NCBI GenBank assembly: GCA_963827785.1
Contig: CAWHCT010000011.1
Location: 62,001-126,000 of the forward strand
Length of the DNA: 64,000 nucleotides
Reading direction: 5' to 3'
DNA from: Site-B1 sp963827785
Lineage (GTDB): Bacteria; Bacteroidota; Bacteroidia; Flavobacteriales; Flavobacteriaceae
Both the position numbers and the translations under genes were made by a program. Position 1 is the stretch's first letter, and every line of letters begins with the position of its first letter. The notes under the pieces are model-generated. The model had not been told where the DNA came from. It did not search any database and saw nothing but the letters and a program-made list of their open reading frames with translations. This document shows positions 7,983 to 15,224 of the stretch, piece after piece.

Positions 7983-8729
7983 TTAGATTACAAAAAGTTT
8001 AATGGATGCCAGCAGTAAAACGAAAGATAGCAGATATGTTAAGGTTTGGTTAGAAAACCTTCTACTTCCATAGATAGCTCCCATTGTGCCGCCAATAAGA
8101 GCGATAGGAACCAGCAAAAAAGAATCGAAAGGAATAGTATTGTTCTTGATTAAAAAACCTGAGATTCCTGCTACTGAATTTACAAAAATGAACAAGGCTG
8201 AAACAGCTGCGGCTTCCTTCATGTTTCCCCAAGCTAATAGAATGATAATCGGACTTAAAATAATACCTCCACCGATACCTATTAAACCAGAAAACAAACC
8301 GATTCCTAATCCAAATAATAGGGCTAAGGGAATATTTAACTCTCTTTTAATATCTTTTTCTCCACCCAGAAAACCCATCATGCGCAGGATAGCAATAAGC
8401 AGGAAGACCCCCAATATTTGCTTGTATAATGTTGCATTGATCGTTATGTAGCCACCAATAAATGCAGCAGGAATAGATGTTAGGGCAAATGGATAGAACA
8501 GTTTCCATCTAAAATGTTGGTTCTTTTTAAAATACCAAAAAGCAACTCCTGAAACAAAGATGTTCAAAAGTAAAGCAGTTGGTTTCATGAATGCTATTGG
8601 TAAAGAAAACAGTGCCATTAAGGCTAAATAACCACTAGCACCACCATGACCAACACTAGCGTACAAAAATGCAATTACTATAAGTACTGCTGAAAAAACT
8701 AATAGGGATTCTATACTAAGTAAGTTCAT
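7983..8729 (-). CDS. TauE/SafE-family sulfite/anion exporter
   Basis: A polytopic membrane protein of 248 residues with about eight hydrophobic segments. Two glycine-rich repeats are typical of TauE/SafE: ASVGHGGASGYLA near the N-terminus and SGLIGIGGGIILSP in the second half. The ATG at 8729 was chosen because it overlaps the preceding stop codon as ATGA; a longer frame start exists 14 codons upstream but lies inside the modE-like gene. Family members export sulfite or sulfonates. Its place in a Moco operon suggests handling of sulfite or another oxyanion; molybdate transport is possible but unsupported. Confidence 0.86.
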   Translation of the reverse strand: MNLLSIESLLVFSAVLIVIAFLYASVGHGGASGYLALMALFSLPIAFMKPTALLLNIFVSGVAFWYFKKNQHFRWKLFYPFALTSIPAAFIGGYITINATLYKQILGVFLLIAILRMMGFLGGEKDIKRELNIPLALLFGLGIGLFSGLIGIGGGIILSPIIILLAWGNMKEAAAVSALFIFVNSVAGISGFLIKNNTIPFDSFLLVPIALIGGTMGAIYGSRRFSNQTLTYLLSFVLLLASIKLFVI

Positions 8730-9055
8730 ATAGATAGTTTTTGAAATTCTTTTTCCAGATAATGCATACAATTAGAGTTGATGGTCTCAAAATCTCTGAT
8801 GAGCTGTTTCCCATATTTGGTCAGTTTGGTGCCTCCACCATCTTTTCCGCCAATATTTGTTACAACTACTGGTTCATCAGTCATTAAATTCATGTCATTA
8901 ATGAGTTTCCACGCTTTTCTGTATGACATTTTTAATTCCTTTGCAGCCGAGTTAATGGACATTTTATCATCGATCATTTTTAACAGTTTTATTCTGCCAA
9001 ATCCCAAGAAGGGGACACCATCCTTTTCAATCCATATTCTGCTCTTTATTTCCAT
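8726..9055 (-). CDS. ModE-like winged-helix regulator lacking the molybdate-binding domain
   Basis: 109 residues forming only the winged helix-turn-helix domain of the ModE/LysR-type family: FGRIKLLKMIDDKMSINSAAKELKMS covers the helix-turn-helix, followed by YRKAWKLINDMN, and GGKDGGGTKLTKYG matches the wing. E. coli ModE has about 260 residues with two C-terminal Mop domains that bind molybdate; these are absent here. A strong ModE-type operator lies at the operon promoter (10243-10274), the probable target. The sensing mechanism is therefore unclear: it may use a separate Mop protein or respond to another signal. It lies 4 nt after moeA. Confidence 0.85.
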   Translation of the reverse strand: MEIKSRIWIEKDGVPFLGFGRIKLLKMIDDKMSINSAAKELKMSYRKAWKLINDMNLMTDEPVVVTNIGGKDGGGTKLTKYGKQLIRDFETINSNCMHYLEKEFQKLSI

Positions 9056-9059
9056 GATT

Positions 9060-10235
9060 CTATGTGTTTAGGATTATACATTCGACTTCGTCATTGATAT
9101 TGATCAATTCTGTGTCATTTGGGATTCTTACTAATACATTACTTTTGGCAAACGAATGCAACATAGACGATTGCTGACCATGTAAGATCTCAACTTTATT
9201 GCCATTTAGTTTGCCTTTTAGAAACAATGTTTTGCCGGTTGTATTGTTATAACTGGAAAGAGAACTTGCTTTCATTCTTTTTAAATGCAAAATATTTGAA
9301 CCACTAATTTTTTGTAACAGTGGCGTCACGTAAATATAAAAACAGGATAAAGCTGAAGCCGGATTACCGGGTAAGCCAAAAACAAACTGATGGTTTTTCC
9401 TTCCAAACCAAAGCGGTTTTCCCGGTTTTTGGTTGACTTTATAAAAAAGTTCCTCTACACCATTAACTTTTAAAGCCTCCTGAACAAAATCATAATCGCC
9501 TACAGATATTCCTCCGGAGATTAAAACAACATCTGAATTCTCAAGAGCTTTAGATATGATATTTTTGGTTTCATCAAAAGTATCCTTGGTTTTTAAAATA
9601 GTAATACTATTAATTCCTAAGTTTCTTAAGGCCGCACTTAGCATAAATGAATTACTTTCATAGATCTTTCCATCCTCCAAATCTTTTCCAGATTCCTGTA
9701 ATTCATTCCCGGTAACTATGATAGTAACTTTAGGCGTATTGTAAACTAACACTTCGCTAATGCCAATTCCCGCCAAAAAACCAATAGCTGCTGCATTTAT
9801 TTTAAGACCTTTGTTAAGGACTACCTCTCCTTTTTTCACTTGTTCTCCAATCGGCCGAACATTGTCGAATTTATTAGGTTGCTTTGTAATTGATAGCGTA
9901 TTATTAGATCTGATCACATGTTCCTGAATAACAACAGTATCAGCGTCATCTGGCACTAAAGCACCTGTAAAAATGCGTGCAGCCTGTCCGCGCTTCAGAT
10001 CAATTTTTTTTCCATCACCGGCTTTAGATTCTTCAACTAATTCATAAGTATTTGAATCAGTCAATTTTATGGCGTAACCATCCATTGCAGACTGCCTGAA
10101 AGGAGGCATATTTATAGGAGATACAATATCTTCGGCAAGAACTTTATTAAAAGAAGAATCAACAGAAACTTTTGTTTTTGAAGTGGTTGATTCAACCGAT
10201 TCAATTATACTAAGTGCTTCAGAAAATGAGATCAT
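9060..10235 (-). CDS. moeA: Molybdopterin molybdenumtransferase MoeA
   Basis: 391 residues. The N-terminal region has MPPFRQSAMDGYAI, residues about 50-140 form the beta-rich domain, and the MoaB/MogA-like domain carries ISGGISVGDYDFV and FGLPGNPAS. MoeA inserts molybdate into adenylylated molybdopterin. The start is the ATG at 10235; a TTG nine codons upstream lies inside the operator and is rejected. First gene of the operon, 18-25 nt after a -7 promoter element that overlaps a ModE-type palindrome, so repression when molybdate is sufficient is likely. Confidence 0.95.
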   Translation of the reverse strand: MISFSEALSIIESVESTTSKTKVSVDSSFNKVLAEDIVSPINMPPFRQSAMDGYAIKLTDSNTYELVEESKAGDGKKIDLKRGQAARIFTGALVPDDADTVVIQEHVIRSNNTLSITKQPNKFDNVRPIGEQVKKGEVVLNKGLKINAAAIGFLAGIGISEVLVYNTPKVTIIVTGNELQESGKDLEDGKIYESNSFMLSAALRNLGINSITILKTKDTFDETKNIISKALENSDVVLISGGISVGDYDFVQEALKVNGVEELFYKVNQKPGKPLWFGRKNHQFVFGLPGNPASALSCFYIYVTPLLQKISGSNILHLKRMKASSLSSYNNTTGKTLFLKGKLNGNKVEILHGQQSSMLHSFAKSNVLVRIPNDTELININDEVECIILNT

Positions 10236-10242
10236 AAAATAG

Positions 10243-10274
10243 ATAGCGTTATACCCTGGCAAATATAACGCTAT
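10243..10274 (-). promoter_or_regulatory. ModE-type operator (Mo box) at the Moco operon promoter
   Basis: A perfect 11-bp inverted repeat, ATAGCGTTATA (10243-10253) and TATAACGCTAT (10264-10274), separated by 10 nt. Its core CGTTATAT-N8-GTATAACG has the half-sites and 8-8-8 spacing of E. coli ModE boxes (recalled modA operator: CGTTATAT-N8-ACATAACG). It covers the -7 element of the moeA promoter, so a bound protein would block RNA polymerase. The operon encodes a ModE-like DNA-binding domain. The match is seen; autoregulation is inferred. Confidence 0.85.
10260..10267 (-). promoter_or_regulatory. moeA operon promoter -7 element
   Basis: TATATTTG on the minus strand, a perfect TAnnTTTG element, 25 nt upstream of the moeA ATG. 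No clear TTTG is present 19-20 nt further upstream. It lies inside the ModE-type inverted repeat. Confidence 0.72.
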
Positions 10275-10386
10275 TTTCTATTTATTATGTAACATAAATT
10301 ACTTTAAATTGAATATAAAACAGAAAGTTTGAATCTGAAATTGATATAGTACAAAGACTATATTTGTTTATAAGTATAAATCATAG

Positions 10387-10430
10387 GATAATCAACCCAA
10401 ATTCTAATTCAGAATTGGAGGTTGATTATC
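10387..10430. other. Long hairpin, possible bidirectional terminator or small-RNA stem
   Basis: A perfect 11-bp outer stem (10387-10397 with 10420-10430) encloses a further 6-bp inner stem (10400-10405 with 10411-10416). On the plus strand a T6 run (10440-10445) follows about 9 nt later, and a TATATTTG -7-like element sits upstream at 10359-10366. On the minus strand it lies 33 nt after the stop of the small ORF at 10463-10567 and could end that transcript. Function unassigned. Confidence 0.5.
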
Positions 10431-10462
10431 TATTAACAATTTTTTGGAGTCTCCAATTAAGA

Positions 10463-10567
10463 CTAAAAATTGAATAGCACATTATAGATTAAAAGTACAA
10501 ATAATGAAAGTACTATTGAAACTAGGATACCTGCAACTATTTTTTCGTATATCTTCATTGTATTCAT
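10463..10567 (-). CDS. Possible 34-residue single-span membrane protein
   Basis: The ORF begins MNTMKIYEKIVAGILVS and continues as a hydrophobic stretch (about residues 11-31), so it would span the membrane once with a short charged N-terminus inside. It lies upstream of the Moco operon on the same strand, with a stable hairpin after its stop. I do not recognise the family. No consensus promoter or strong Shine-Dalgarno sequence was found, which is normal for Bacteroidota leaders but leaves the call tentative. Translation from the second Met (10558) is equally possible. Confidence 0.4.
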   Translation of the reverse strand: MNTMKIYEKIVAGILVSIVLSLFVLLIYNVLFNF

Positions 10568-10808
10568 GATATTAGCATTTTAAGGTTTATAATTAAAATA
10601 CTATAAAATCACTTACGGAAGATCTGGGACGGATACAAAAACGTAAAGTAAAGTTTAACTATTTAAATTCATTTTTATGTGATTAATAGCAATACAAAGG
10701 TTACAATAATTTGGTAATTAAGCATAAAAAACTCTATCAAAACCCAATAAATCTGTACTAATCGTCAAAATTTCTATGAATGGTAAAAAAAGATAGATGA
10801 AGGTAAAT

Positions 10809-10855
10809 CAATAAATAAAAAAAACCGAAATAGGATATTATTAATCTATTTCGGT
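10809..10855 (-). terminator. Rho-independent terminator downstream of a tRNA-like 3' end
   Basis: A perfect 10-bp stem (10824-10833 with 10846-10855) with a 12-nt loop, followed on the minus strand by TTTTTTT. It is an excellent minus-strand terminator, but no complete gene is visible upstream of it; only the tRNA-3'-end-like sequence at 10864-10892 precedes it. Confidence 0.75.
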
Positions 10856-10863
10856 CTTGATTA

Positions 10864-10892
10864 TGGTGGAGCCAAAGGGACGGAAGTCGAAC
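10864..10892 (-). other. tRNA 3'-end-like remnant (possible old attachment site)
   Basis: On the minus strand the sequence contains GTTCGAC followed 12 nt later by GGCTCCACCA. This resembles a T-loop followed by an acceptor end with encoded CCA, and a terminator stands in the usual place after it. The T-stem and spacing do not fold correctly, and no anticodon arm lies upstream. It could be a decayed tRNA or the tRNA fragment left by an excised integrative element. No integrase is present nearby. Confidence 0.3.
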
Positions 10893-11135
10893 TTTTTTGA
10901 TGAGGATTTATTAGTTCTGAATAAAGTAAATTCATCAGACTAATGATTTATGTACTATTAATGATTGAGATTGTATAAGTTATTGCTTAAAGCAAGAAAG
11001 AATAGAACACTTGATTACGACTCAAGAAGTTGCAGGTTTGTGGATTTTTATTTACTATAACAATTAAAATATATTTTTCATTTCAATTTGATATATAAAT
11101 AGCAGAGATTATAATATTGGGAATATAAAGTAAAT
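10893..11135. other. Intergenic region with no recognisable gene
   Basis: AT-rich sequence between the tRNA-like remnant and the H-NOX operon control region. No ORF with credible coding character, RNA gene or repeat was recognised in it on either strand. Confidence 0.5.
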
Positions 11136-11205
11136 CCATTCGTCTACACTTAATTGCCATTCACCGAAACTAAATTTTGATTAAACGAAATCAGGTAGTT
11201 ATCTG
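11136..11205 (+). promoter_or_regulatory. LytTR-type tandem operator and promoter of the H-NOX operon (site A)
   Basis: Direct repeats CCATTCGTC (11136-11144) and CCATTCACC (11157-11165) start 21 bp apart, two helical turns. A weak -7-like element ending TATCTG (11198-11205) lies 62 bp from the motif start, the same distance as in sites B and D. The repeat matches AlgR-type LytTR boxes (CCGTTCGTC). The regulator encoded at 14514 is the likely ligand, implying autoregulation. An alternative -7-like element, TACTTTTC, lies at 11218-11225. Confidence 0.7.
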
Positions 11206-11254
11206 ACCGATTAGCACTACTTTTCAAGTTGAAACCGCAAAAAAAATAAAAGTT

Positions 11255-11668
11255 ATGGCAAAATCTCTAAATATTTTGGTTATCGAGGATGATATGATTG
11301 AGGTAATGAAATTAAATAGAACTATTAGCTCATTAAAACAGAAGCATAATATAATTGAAGCTAAAAATGGTGAAGAAGCACTAGAAATATTGAATAAAAA
11401 AATTAATTTACCTGATATTATTTTATTAGATTTAAACATGCCTAAAATAAACGGCATTGAGTTTTTAAAAATTTTAAAGAATGATGATGTTCTAAAGTAT
11501 ATTCCAATAATAGTCCTAACCACCTCTAAAAATTATAAAGATGTTTTGGAATGTTATAAAATTGGCATCGCCGGGTATTTGCTAAAACCATTGAAATATG
11601 AGGATTATGTTTCTAAGATTGAAAAAATGCTTAATTATTGGAGTAGTAACGAATTAATTAAAATATAA
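11255..11668 (+). CDS. Single-domain response regulator (Rcp1-like receiver)
   Basis: 137 residues forming one receiver domain without an output domain. The acidic pocket is EDD (residues 11-13), the phospho-acceptor is Asp59 in LLDLNMPKINGIEFL, the conserved Thr/Ser lies in VLTTS and the Lys in LLKPL. Its stop overlaps the H-NOX start codon (TAATG). It is the first gene of a five-gene sensory operon and may be an alternative phospho-acceptor for the Hpt protein or a phosphate sink. No DNA-binding or enzymatic output is visible. Confidence 0.9.
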   Translation: MAKSLNILVIEDDMIEVMKLNRTISSLKQKHNIIEAKNGEEALEILNKKINLPDIILLDLNMPKINGIEFLKILKNDDVLKYIPIIVLTTSKNYKDVLECYKIGIAGYLLKPLKYEDYVSKIEKMLNYWSSNELIKI

Positions 11669-12207
11669 TGAAAGGTATTGTTTTTACGGAGTTTTTAGAT
11701 TTAGTTGAAGACAAATTTGGTTTGGAAACAGTAGATGAAATCATTGAAAAATCTGATTTAAAAACTGACGGTGTTTATACTTCCATAGGTACATATGCAT
11801 TTTCTGATATGCTTCAGTTGCTTCAGAATTTAAGTAAGAAAACAAAGATTACAATTGATGAGCTGCTTCTTATTTATGGGGAACATTTTTTTAGTGTTTT
11901 AGAAAAGAGTTATCCCGAATTGTTAGCTACTTATAAAGACCCCATTGAAATGATATCTTCCATTGAGAATCACATACATGTGGAGGTTAGAAAGATTTAT
12001 CCGGATGCCGAACTACCAACTTTTGAAGTCATTGAGAAAAAAGAAAATTCTTTAGTCATGATTTACAGGTCAAGTAGAGCTATGCATCATTTCGGATTAG
12101 GATTAATGAACAAGACTTTCGAACATTTTAATTCGACAGCTTCAATTCAGTTGGAGAAAGTTAAAGAAAATGGAACAGAAGTAAAGTTTATCATCAATAA
12201 AGATTAA
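11668..12207 (+). CDS. H-NOX heme nitric-oxide sensor protein
   Basis: 179 residues, the normal size of a stand-alone H-NOX domain. The heme-contacting YxSxR motif is present as Tyr133-Ser135-Arg137 in MIYRSSRAMHH. The likely proximal heme ligand is His104 in ENHIHVEVRKIYPDAELP. H-NOX proteins bind NO at heme iron and change the activity of a partner histidine kinase or cyclase. This gene is coupled by TAATG overlaps to the receiver gene before it and to the histidine kinase after it, the arrangement of other bacterial H-NOX/kinase pairs. The protein is soluble and has no signal peptide. Confidence 0.93.
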   Translation: MKGIVFTEFLDLVEDKFGLETVDEIIEKSDLKTDGVYTSIGTYAFSDMLQLLQNLSKKTKITIDELLLIYGEHFFSVLEKSYPELLATYKDPIEMISSIENHIHVEVRKIYPDAELPTFEVIEKKENSLVMIYRSSRAMHHFGLGLMNKTFEHFNSTASIQLEKVKENGTEVKFIINKD

Positions 12208-14180
12208 TGAGTCAAAAACAAATTGACATACTTCAACGTGCCTTAAATCGAGAAAAAGCTGCGCGAAAACAAGCCGAAAAAATACTTGAAGACAAATCTG
12301 CTGAGCTTTTTCAATTAACTCAGAAACTAAAAGAGTCTAATGATAAATTAGAGCATCTTGTTAAGCAGCAATCATCAGAACTACAGGGTGTTTTTGAAAA
12401 TATTGTGGATGCATACGTGGTGATGGATCTTTTTGGCAATGTCATTAAAATGAATGATGCAGCTGTCGAATTATTGGGGTACAATATAGAAAATGAGGAG
12501 GTAAACCTCATGAATCTTGCACATCCTGATGAAATGACCAGAGCCAAAAGATCCTTCAAAAAATTACTTAAGAAAGGAACGTTAACCAATTTCCACATAA
12601 AAATCCTTACAAAGGATAAAAAACAAAAGTTAGTTCATATAAATTCCAGTATCATCTATGATGATGACATTCCAATTGCTGCCCAGGGAATTGTAAGAGA
12701 TATTACTAAAGAAAAAGAAGCTGAAGAGCAGTTAATTGAGTCTGAAAACAGGTTAGCGACATTAATCTTGAGTTTGGACAGTGGAATTTTGCTTGAAGAT
12801 GAGAACAGGCAAATTGTACTAACCAATACTAAGTTTTGTGAATTGTTTCAAATTCCGGCACCTCCAGATCAACTTAAAGGAATGGATTGTTCAGATGCTG
12901 CTGAAAAGAACAAACATTTCTTTGAAAACCCTGAAGAATTTGTATCCAGAATAAATAAAATAATAAAAGACAAGGAAACCGTTATTGGGGATGAGTTAAC
13001 CATGGTCGACGGAAAAATTTTAGAAAGAGATTTTATCCCGATTTACAAGGACAATGAGTATCATGGACATTTGTGGAGTTACCGTGATATAAGTTTAAAA
13101 AGGCGTTTCAGGCAAAGCATAGAAGCCGAAAAGCAAAAATACAGCAGTATTATTGCTAACATGAACCTGGGATTGGTAGAAGTTGATAATGACGATGTGA
13201 TATTAATGGTAAATCAAAGTTTTTGCGACATGTCTGGATACAAAGAAGATGAATTAATTGGCAAAAAAGGGTCTGATATATTTTTGACTCGTAAGGATGT
13301 TGACATAATTAAAAAGGAAAACAAAAAAAGAATAAAAGGGAAATCCAACTCGTATGAATTGACTGTAAAAAATAAAAATGGAGAGATTAAACATTGGCTG
13401 ATTAGTGGAGCTCCAAATTATAGTATAAATGGTAAAGTTATTGGCTCTATTGGAGTTCATCTGGATATTACAGAATTAAAGTCACTTGAGTTACAAAAAG
13501 TAAACTTATTGAGAAAACTGGAGAAAAGTAATGAAGAATTGCAGGACTATGCACACATTGTATCCCATGATTTAAAATCACCACTTAGAAGTATTTCTGC
13601 TTTGATCTCATGGATCAAGGAAGATTACCAAAATGTGATTGATGATCCTGGTATGCAAAATTTTAAACTTATCGAAGATAAATTGGAGAAAATGGACCAT
13701 TTAATCGATGGAATTTTAAATTATTCCAGTATTGATGAAAAGCATTCTAAAAGTCAAAAAACCGATTTGAATGAAACCATCGAGAACATTAAAAATATCA
13801 TATATATTCCTGATCATATTACTGTTCAGGTCGATAAGAAATTGCCAATAATAAATGTTGACCCTATAAGGATTCAACAACTATTTCAAAATCTAATAAG
13901 CAATGCTATAGCTCATATGGATAAGCCGGTTGGTATAGTTGAAATTGGTTATTCAGATAAACCAAACTTTCACCAATTCAGTGTTTCAGATAATGGTGTA
14001 GGAATATCTCAGGAATATCACAAAAAGATATTTGAAATATTTCAATCGGTTAGTGATAACGAATCCACAGGAATCGGATTATCCATAGTAAAAAAGATTG
14101 TTCAATTGTATAACGGTCAAATTTGGTTGAATTCGGAATTAGGTAAAGGAACAACATTTTATTTTACCATTAAAAAATAA
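12207..14180 (+). CDS. Multi-PAS sensor histidine kinase, probable H-NOX partner
   Basis: 657 residues, soluble. An N-terminal coiled coil (about 1-55) is followed by three PAS-type domains (about 60-170, 180-300, 310-425) and then a HisKA domain with phospho-acceptor His454 in AHIVSHDLKSPLRS. The HATPase domain has an N box (LFQNLISNAIAHM), G1 (DNGVGI) and G2 (STGIGLSIVKK). There are no membrane segments. Coupling to the H-NOX gene indicates that NO-bound H-NOX controls its autokinase activity. The phosphoryl group probably passes to the Hpt protein encoded next and then to the LytTR regulator. The coiled coil may form the H-NOX contact. Confidence 0.92.
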   Translation: MSQKQIDILQRALNREKAARKQAEKILEDKSAELFQLTQKLKESNDKLEHLVKQQSSELQGVFENIVDAYVVMDLFGNVIKMNDAAVELLGYNIENEEVNLMNLAHPDEMTRAKRSFKKLLKKGTLTNFHIKILTKDKKQKLVHINSSIIYDDDIPIAAQGIVRDITKEKEAEEQLIESENRLATLILSLDSGILLEDENRQIVLTNTKFCELFQIPAPPDQLKGMDCSDAAEKNKHFFENPEEFVSRINKIIKDKETVIGDELTMVDGKILERDFIPIYKDNEYHGHLWSYRDISLKRRFRQSIEAEKQKYSSIIANMNLGLVEVDNDDVILMVNQSFCDMSGYKEDELIGKKGSDIFLTRKDVDIIKKENKKRIKGKSNSYELTVKNKNGEIKHWLISGAPNYSINGKVIGSIGVHLDITELKSLELQKVNLLRKLEKSNEELQDYAHIVSHDLKSPLRSISALISWIKEDYQNVIDDPGMQNFKLIEDKLEKMDHLIDGILNYSSIDEKHSKSQKTDLNETIENIKNIIYIPDHITVQVDKKLPIINVDPIRIQQLFQNLISNAIAHMDKPVGIVEIGYSDKPNFHQFSVSDNGVGISQEYHKKIFEIFQSVSDNESTGIGLSIVKKIVQLYNGQIWLNSELGKGTTFYFTIKK

Positions 14181-14184
14181 CAAG

Positions 14185-14502
14185 ATGGAGAAGCCCAATT
14201 TGTCTTACATAAAGAGTTTATCAGGAGGGGAATTAGAATTCGAGGAAAAACTCATTAAGATCATTAAATCCGAGTTTCCCAATGAGAAATCTATCTACTA
14301 TGAGCATTTAAAGGAAAAGAATTATACAAAAGCAGCCGACGATGTGCATAAACTTAAGCATAAAATTAGTATTTTAGGGCTGGGAAAAAGTTATAATATA
14401 GCTGCTGATTATGAAAATGACTTGCGTGAGAATAGCTTGAAATTAAAGGATGATTTTGAGAATATTCTACAGATTATAACGGAATATTTAAGTACTCTTT
14501 AA
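14185..14502 (+). CDS. Hpt-domain phosphotransfer protein
   Basis: 105 residues, all-helical, with the Hpt signature VHKLKHKISILGLGKS. His55 corresponds to the phosphorylated histidine of the HxLKGxxxxLG motif, with His replacing the usual Gly. Such proteins shuttle phosphate between a kinase or hybrid kinase receiver and a response regulator. It begins 4 nt after the kinase stop and 11 nt before the LytTR regulator, completing a phosphorelay. The kinase lacks its own receiver domain, so the free receiver at 11255 may supply the intermediate Asp step. Confidence 0.88.
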   Translation: MEKPNLSYIKSLSGGELEFEEKLIKIIKSEFPNEKSIYYEHLKEKNYTKAADDVHKLKHKISILGLGKSYNIAADYENDLRENSLKLKDDFENILQIITEYLSTL

Positions 14503-14513
14503 GTGAATTTCAT

Positions 14514-15224
14514 ATGAACTGTATTATTATTGACGATGAATCTACTGCCAGAACTATTATCGAACAATTGTGTTCACAGGTAAAAAGCCTGAGTTTAGTC
14601 GAAGAGTTTCCAAATGCGATTCAGGCCATAAAATACTTAAATCAGAATGAAGTCGATCTTATTTTCCTGGATATACATATGCCGGATTTCACAGGTTTTG
14701 ATTTTATAGAAACGCTTAAAAATCCTCCTAAAATAATATTAACTACCTCAGATCGGAAATTCGCTATTCAGGCATTTGAATATGATTGTATTGTCGATTA
14801 TTTGGTGAAACCAATAACACTGCCTCGATTTGAGAAAGCTATTCAAAAAGCGGAAAATGCTTCTGTTAAAAGTAAAGCCAAGAACGTAGATGATAAAGTG
14901 GAGTTGTCATCTGGAAACGACCTATATGTAAACATTGACAGGCGTCTTATTAAAATAGACATTCCGAGTATTTATTTAATAGAGGCAAAAGGCGATTACA
15001 TCCATATAAAAACTGAAGAAAAGAACTATACTGTTCATTCTACTCTTAAAAAGATCGAGGATAAACTACCAGAAAGCATCTTTCTAAAAGTACATCGATC
15101 CTTTGTAATTAATTTTAGCAAAATAATTGATATTGAGGATAATAGTGTGCTGATCAAAAGAGATGTCATTCCTGTGAGCCGTTCCAAACGCCCTGAATTA
15201 ATGAAGCGGCTTAATTTGCTTTAA
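14514..15224 (+). CDS. LytTR-family response regulator
   Basis: 236 residues. The receiver domain has acidic residues Asp7/Asp8, phospho-acceptor Asp53 (FLDIHMP) and the Lys in LVKPI. The C-terminal LytTR DNA-binding domain has IYLIEAKGDYIHIKTEEK, LKVHRSFVINFSKI and VIPVSRSKRPEL. It is the output of the H-NOX phosphorelay. The LytTR family includes AlgR and AgrA, which bind paired 9-bp direct repeats; four such candidate sites lie in this window (11136, 17334, 18716, 25904). The stop codon overlaps the convergent TPR gene by 4 bp. Confidence 0.93.
   Translation: MNCIIIDDESTARTIIEQLCSQVKSLSLVEEFPNAIQAIKYLNQNEVDLIFLDIHMPDFTGFDFIETLKNPPKIILTTSDRKFAIQAFEYDCIVDYLVKPITLPRFEKAIQKAENASVKSKAKNVDDKVELSSGNDLYVNIDRRLIKIDIPSIYLIEAKGDYIHIKTEEKNYTVHSTLKKIEDKLPESIFLKVHRSFVINFSKIIDIEDNSVLIKRDVIPVSRSKRPELMKRLNLL

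Noticed and set aside
10243..10274. Inverted repeat considered as an attachment site or terminator
   Set aside because: There is no T tract or integrase, and the core matches ModE operators and overlaps a promoter -7 element, which explains it better.
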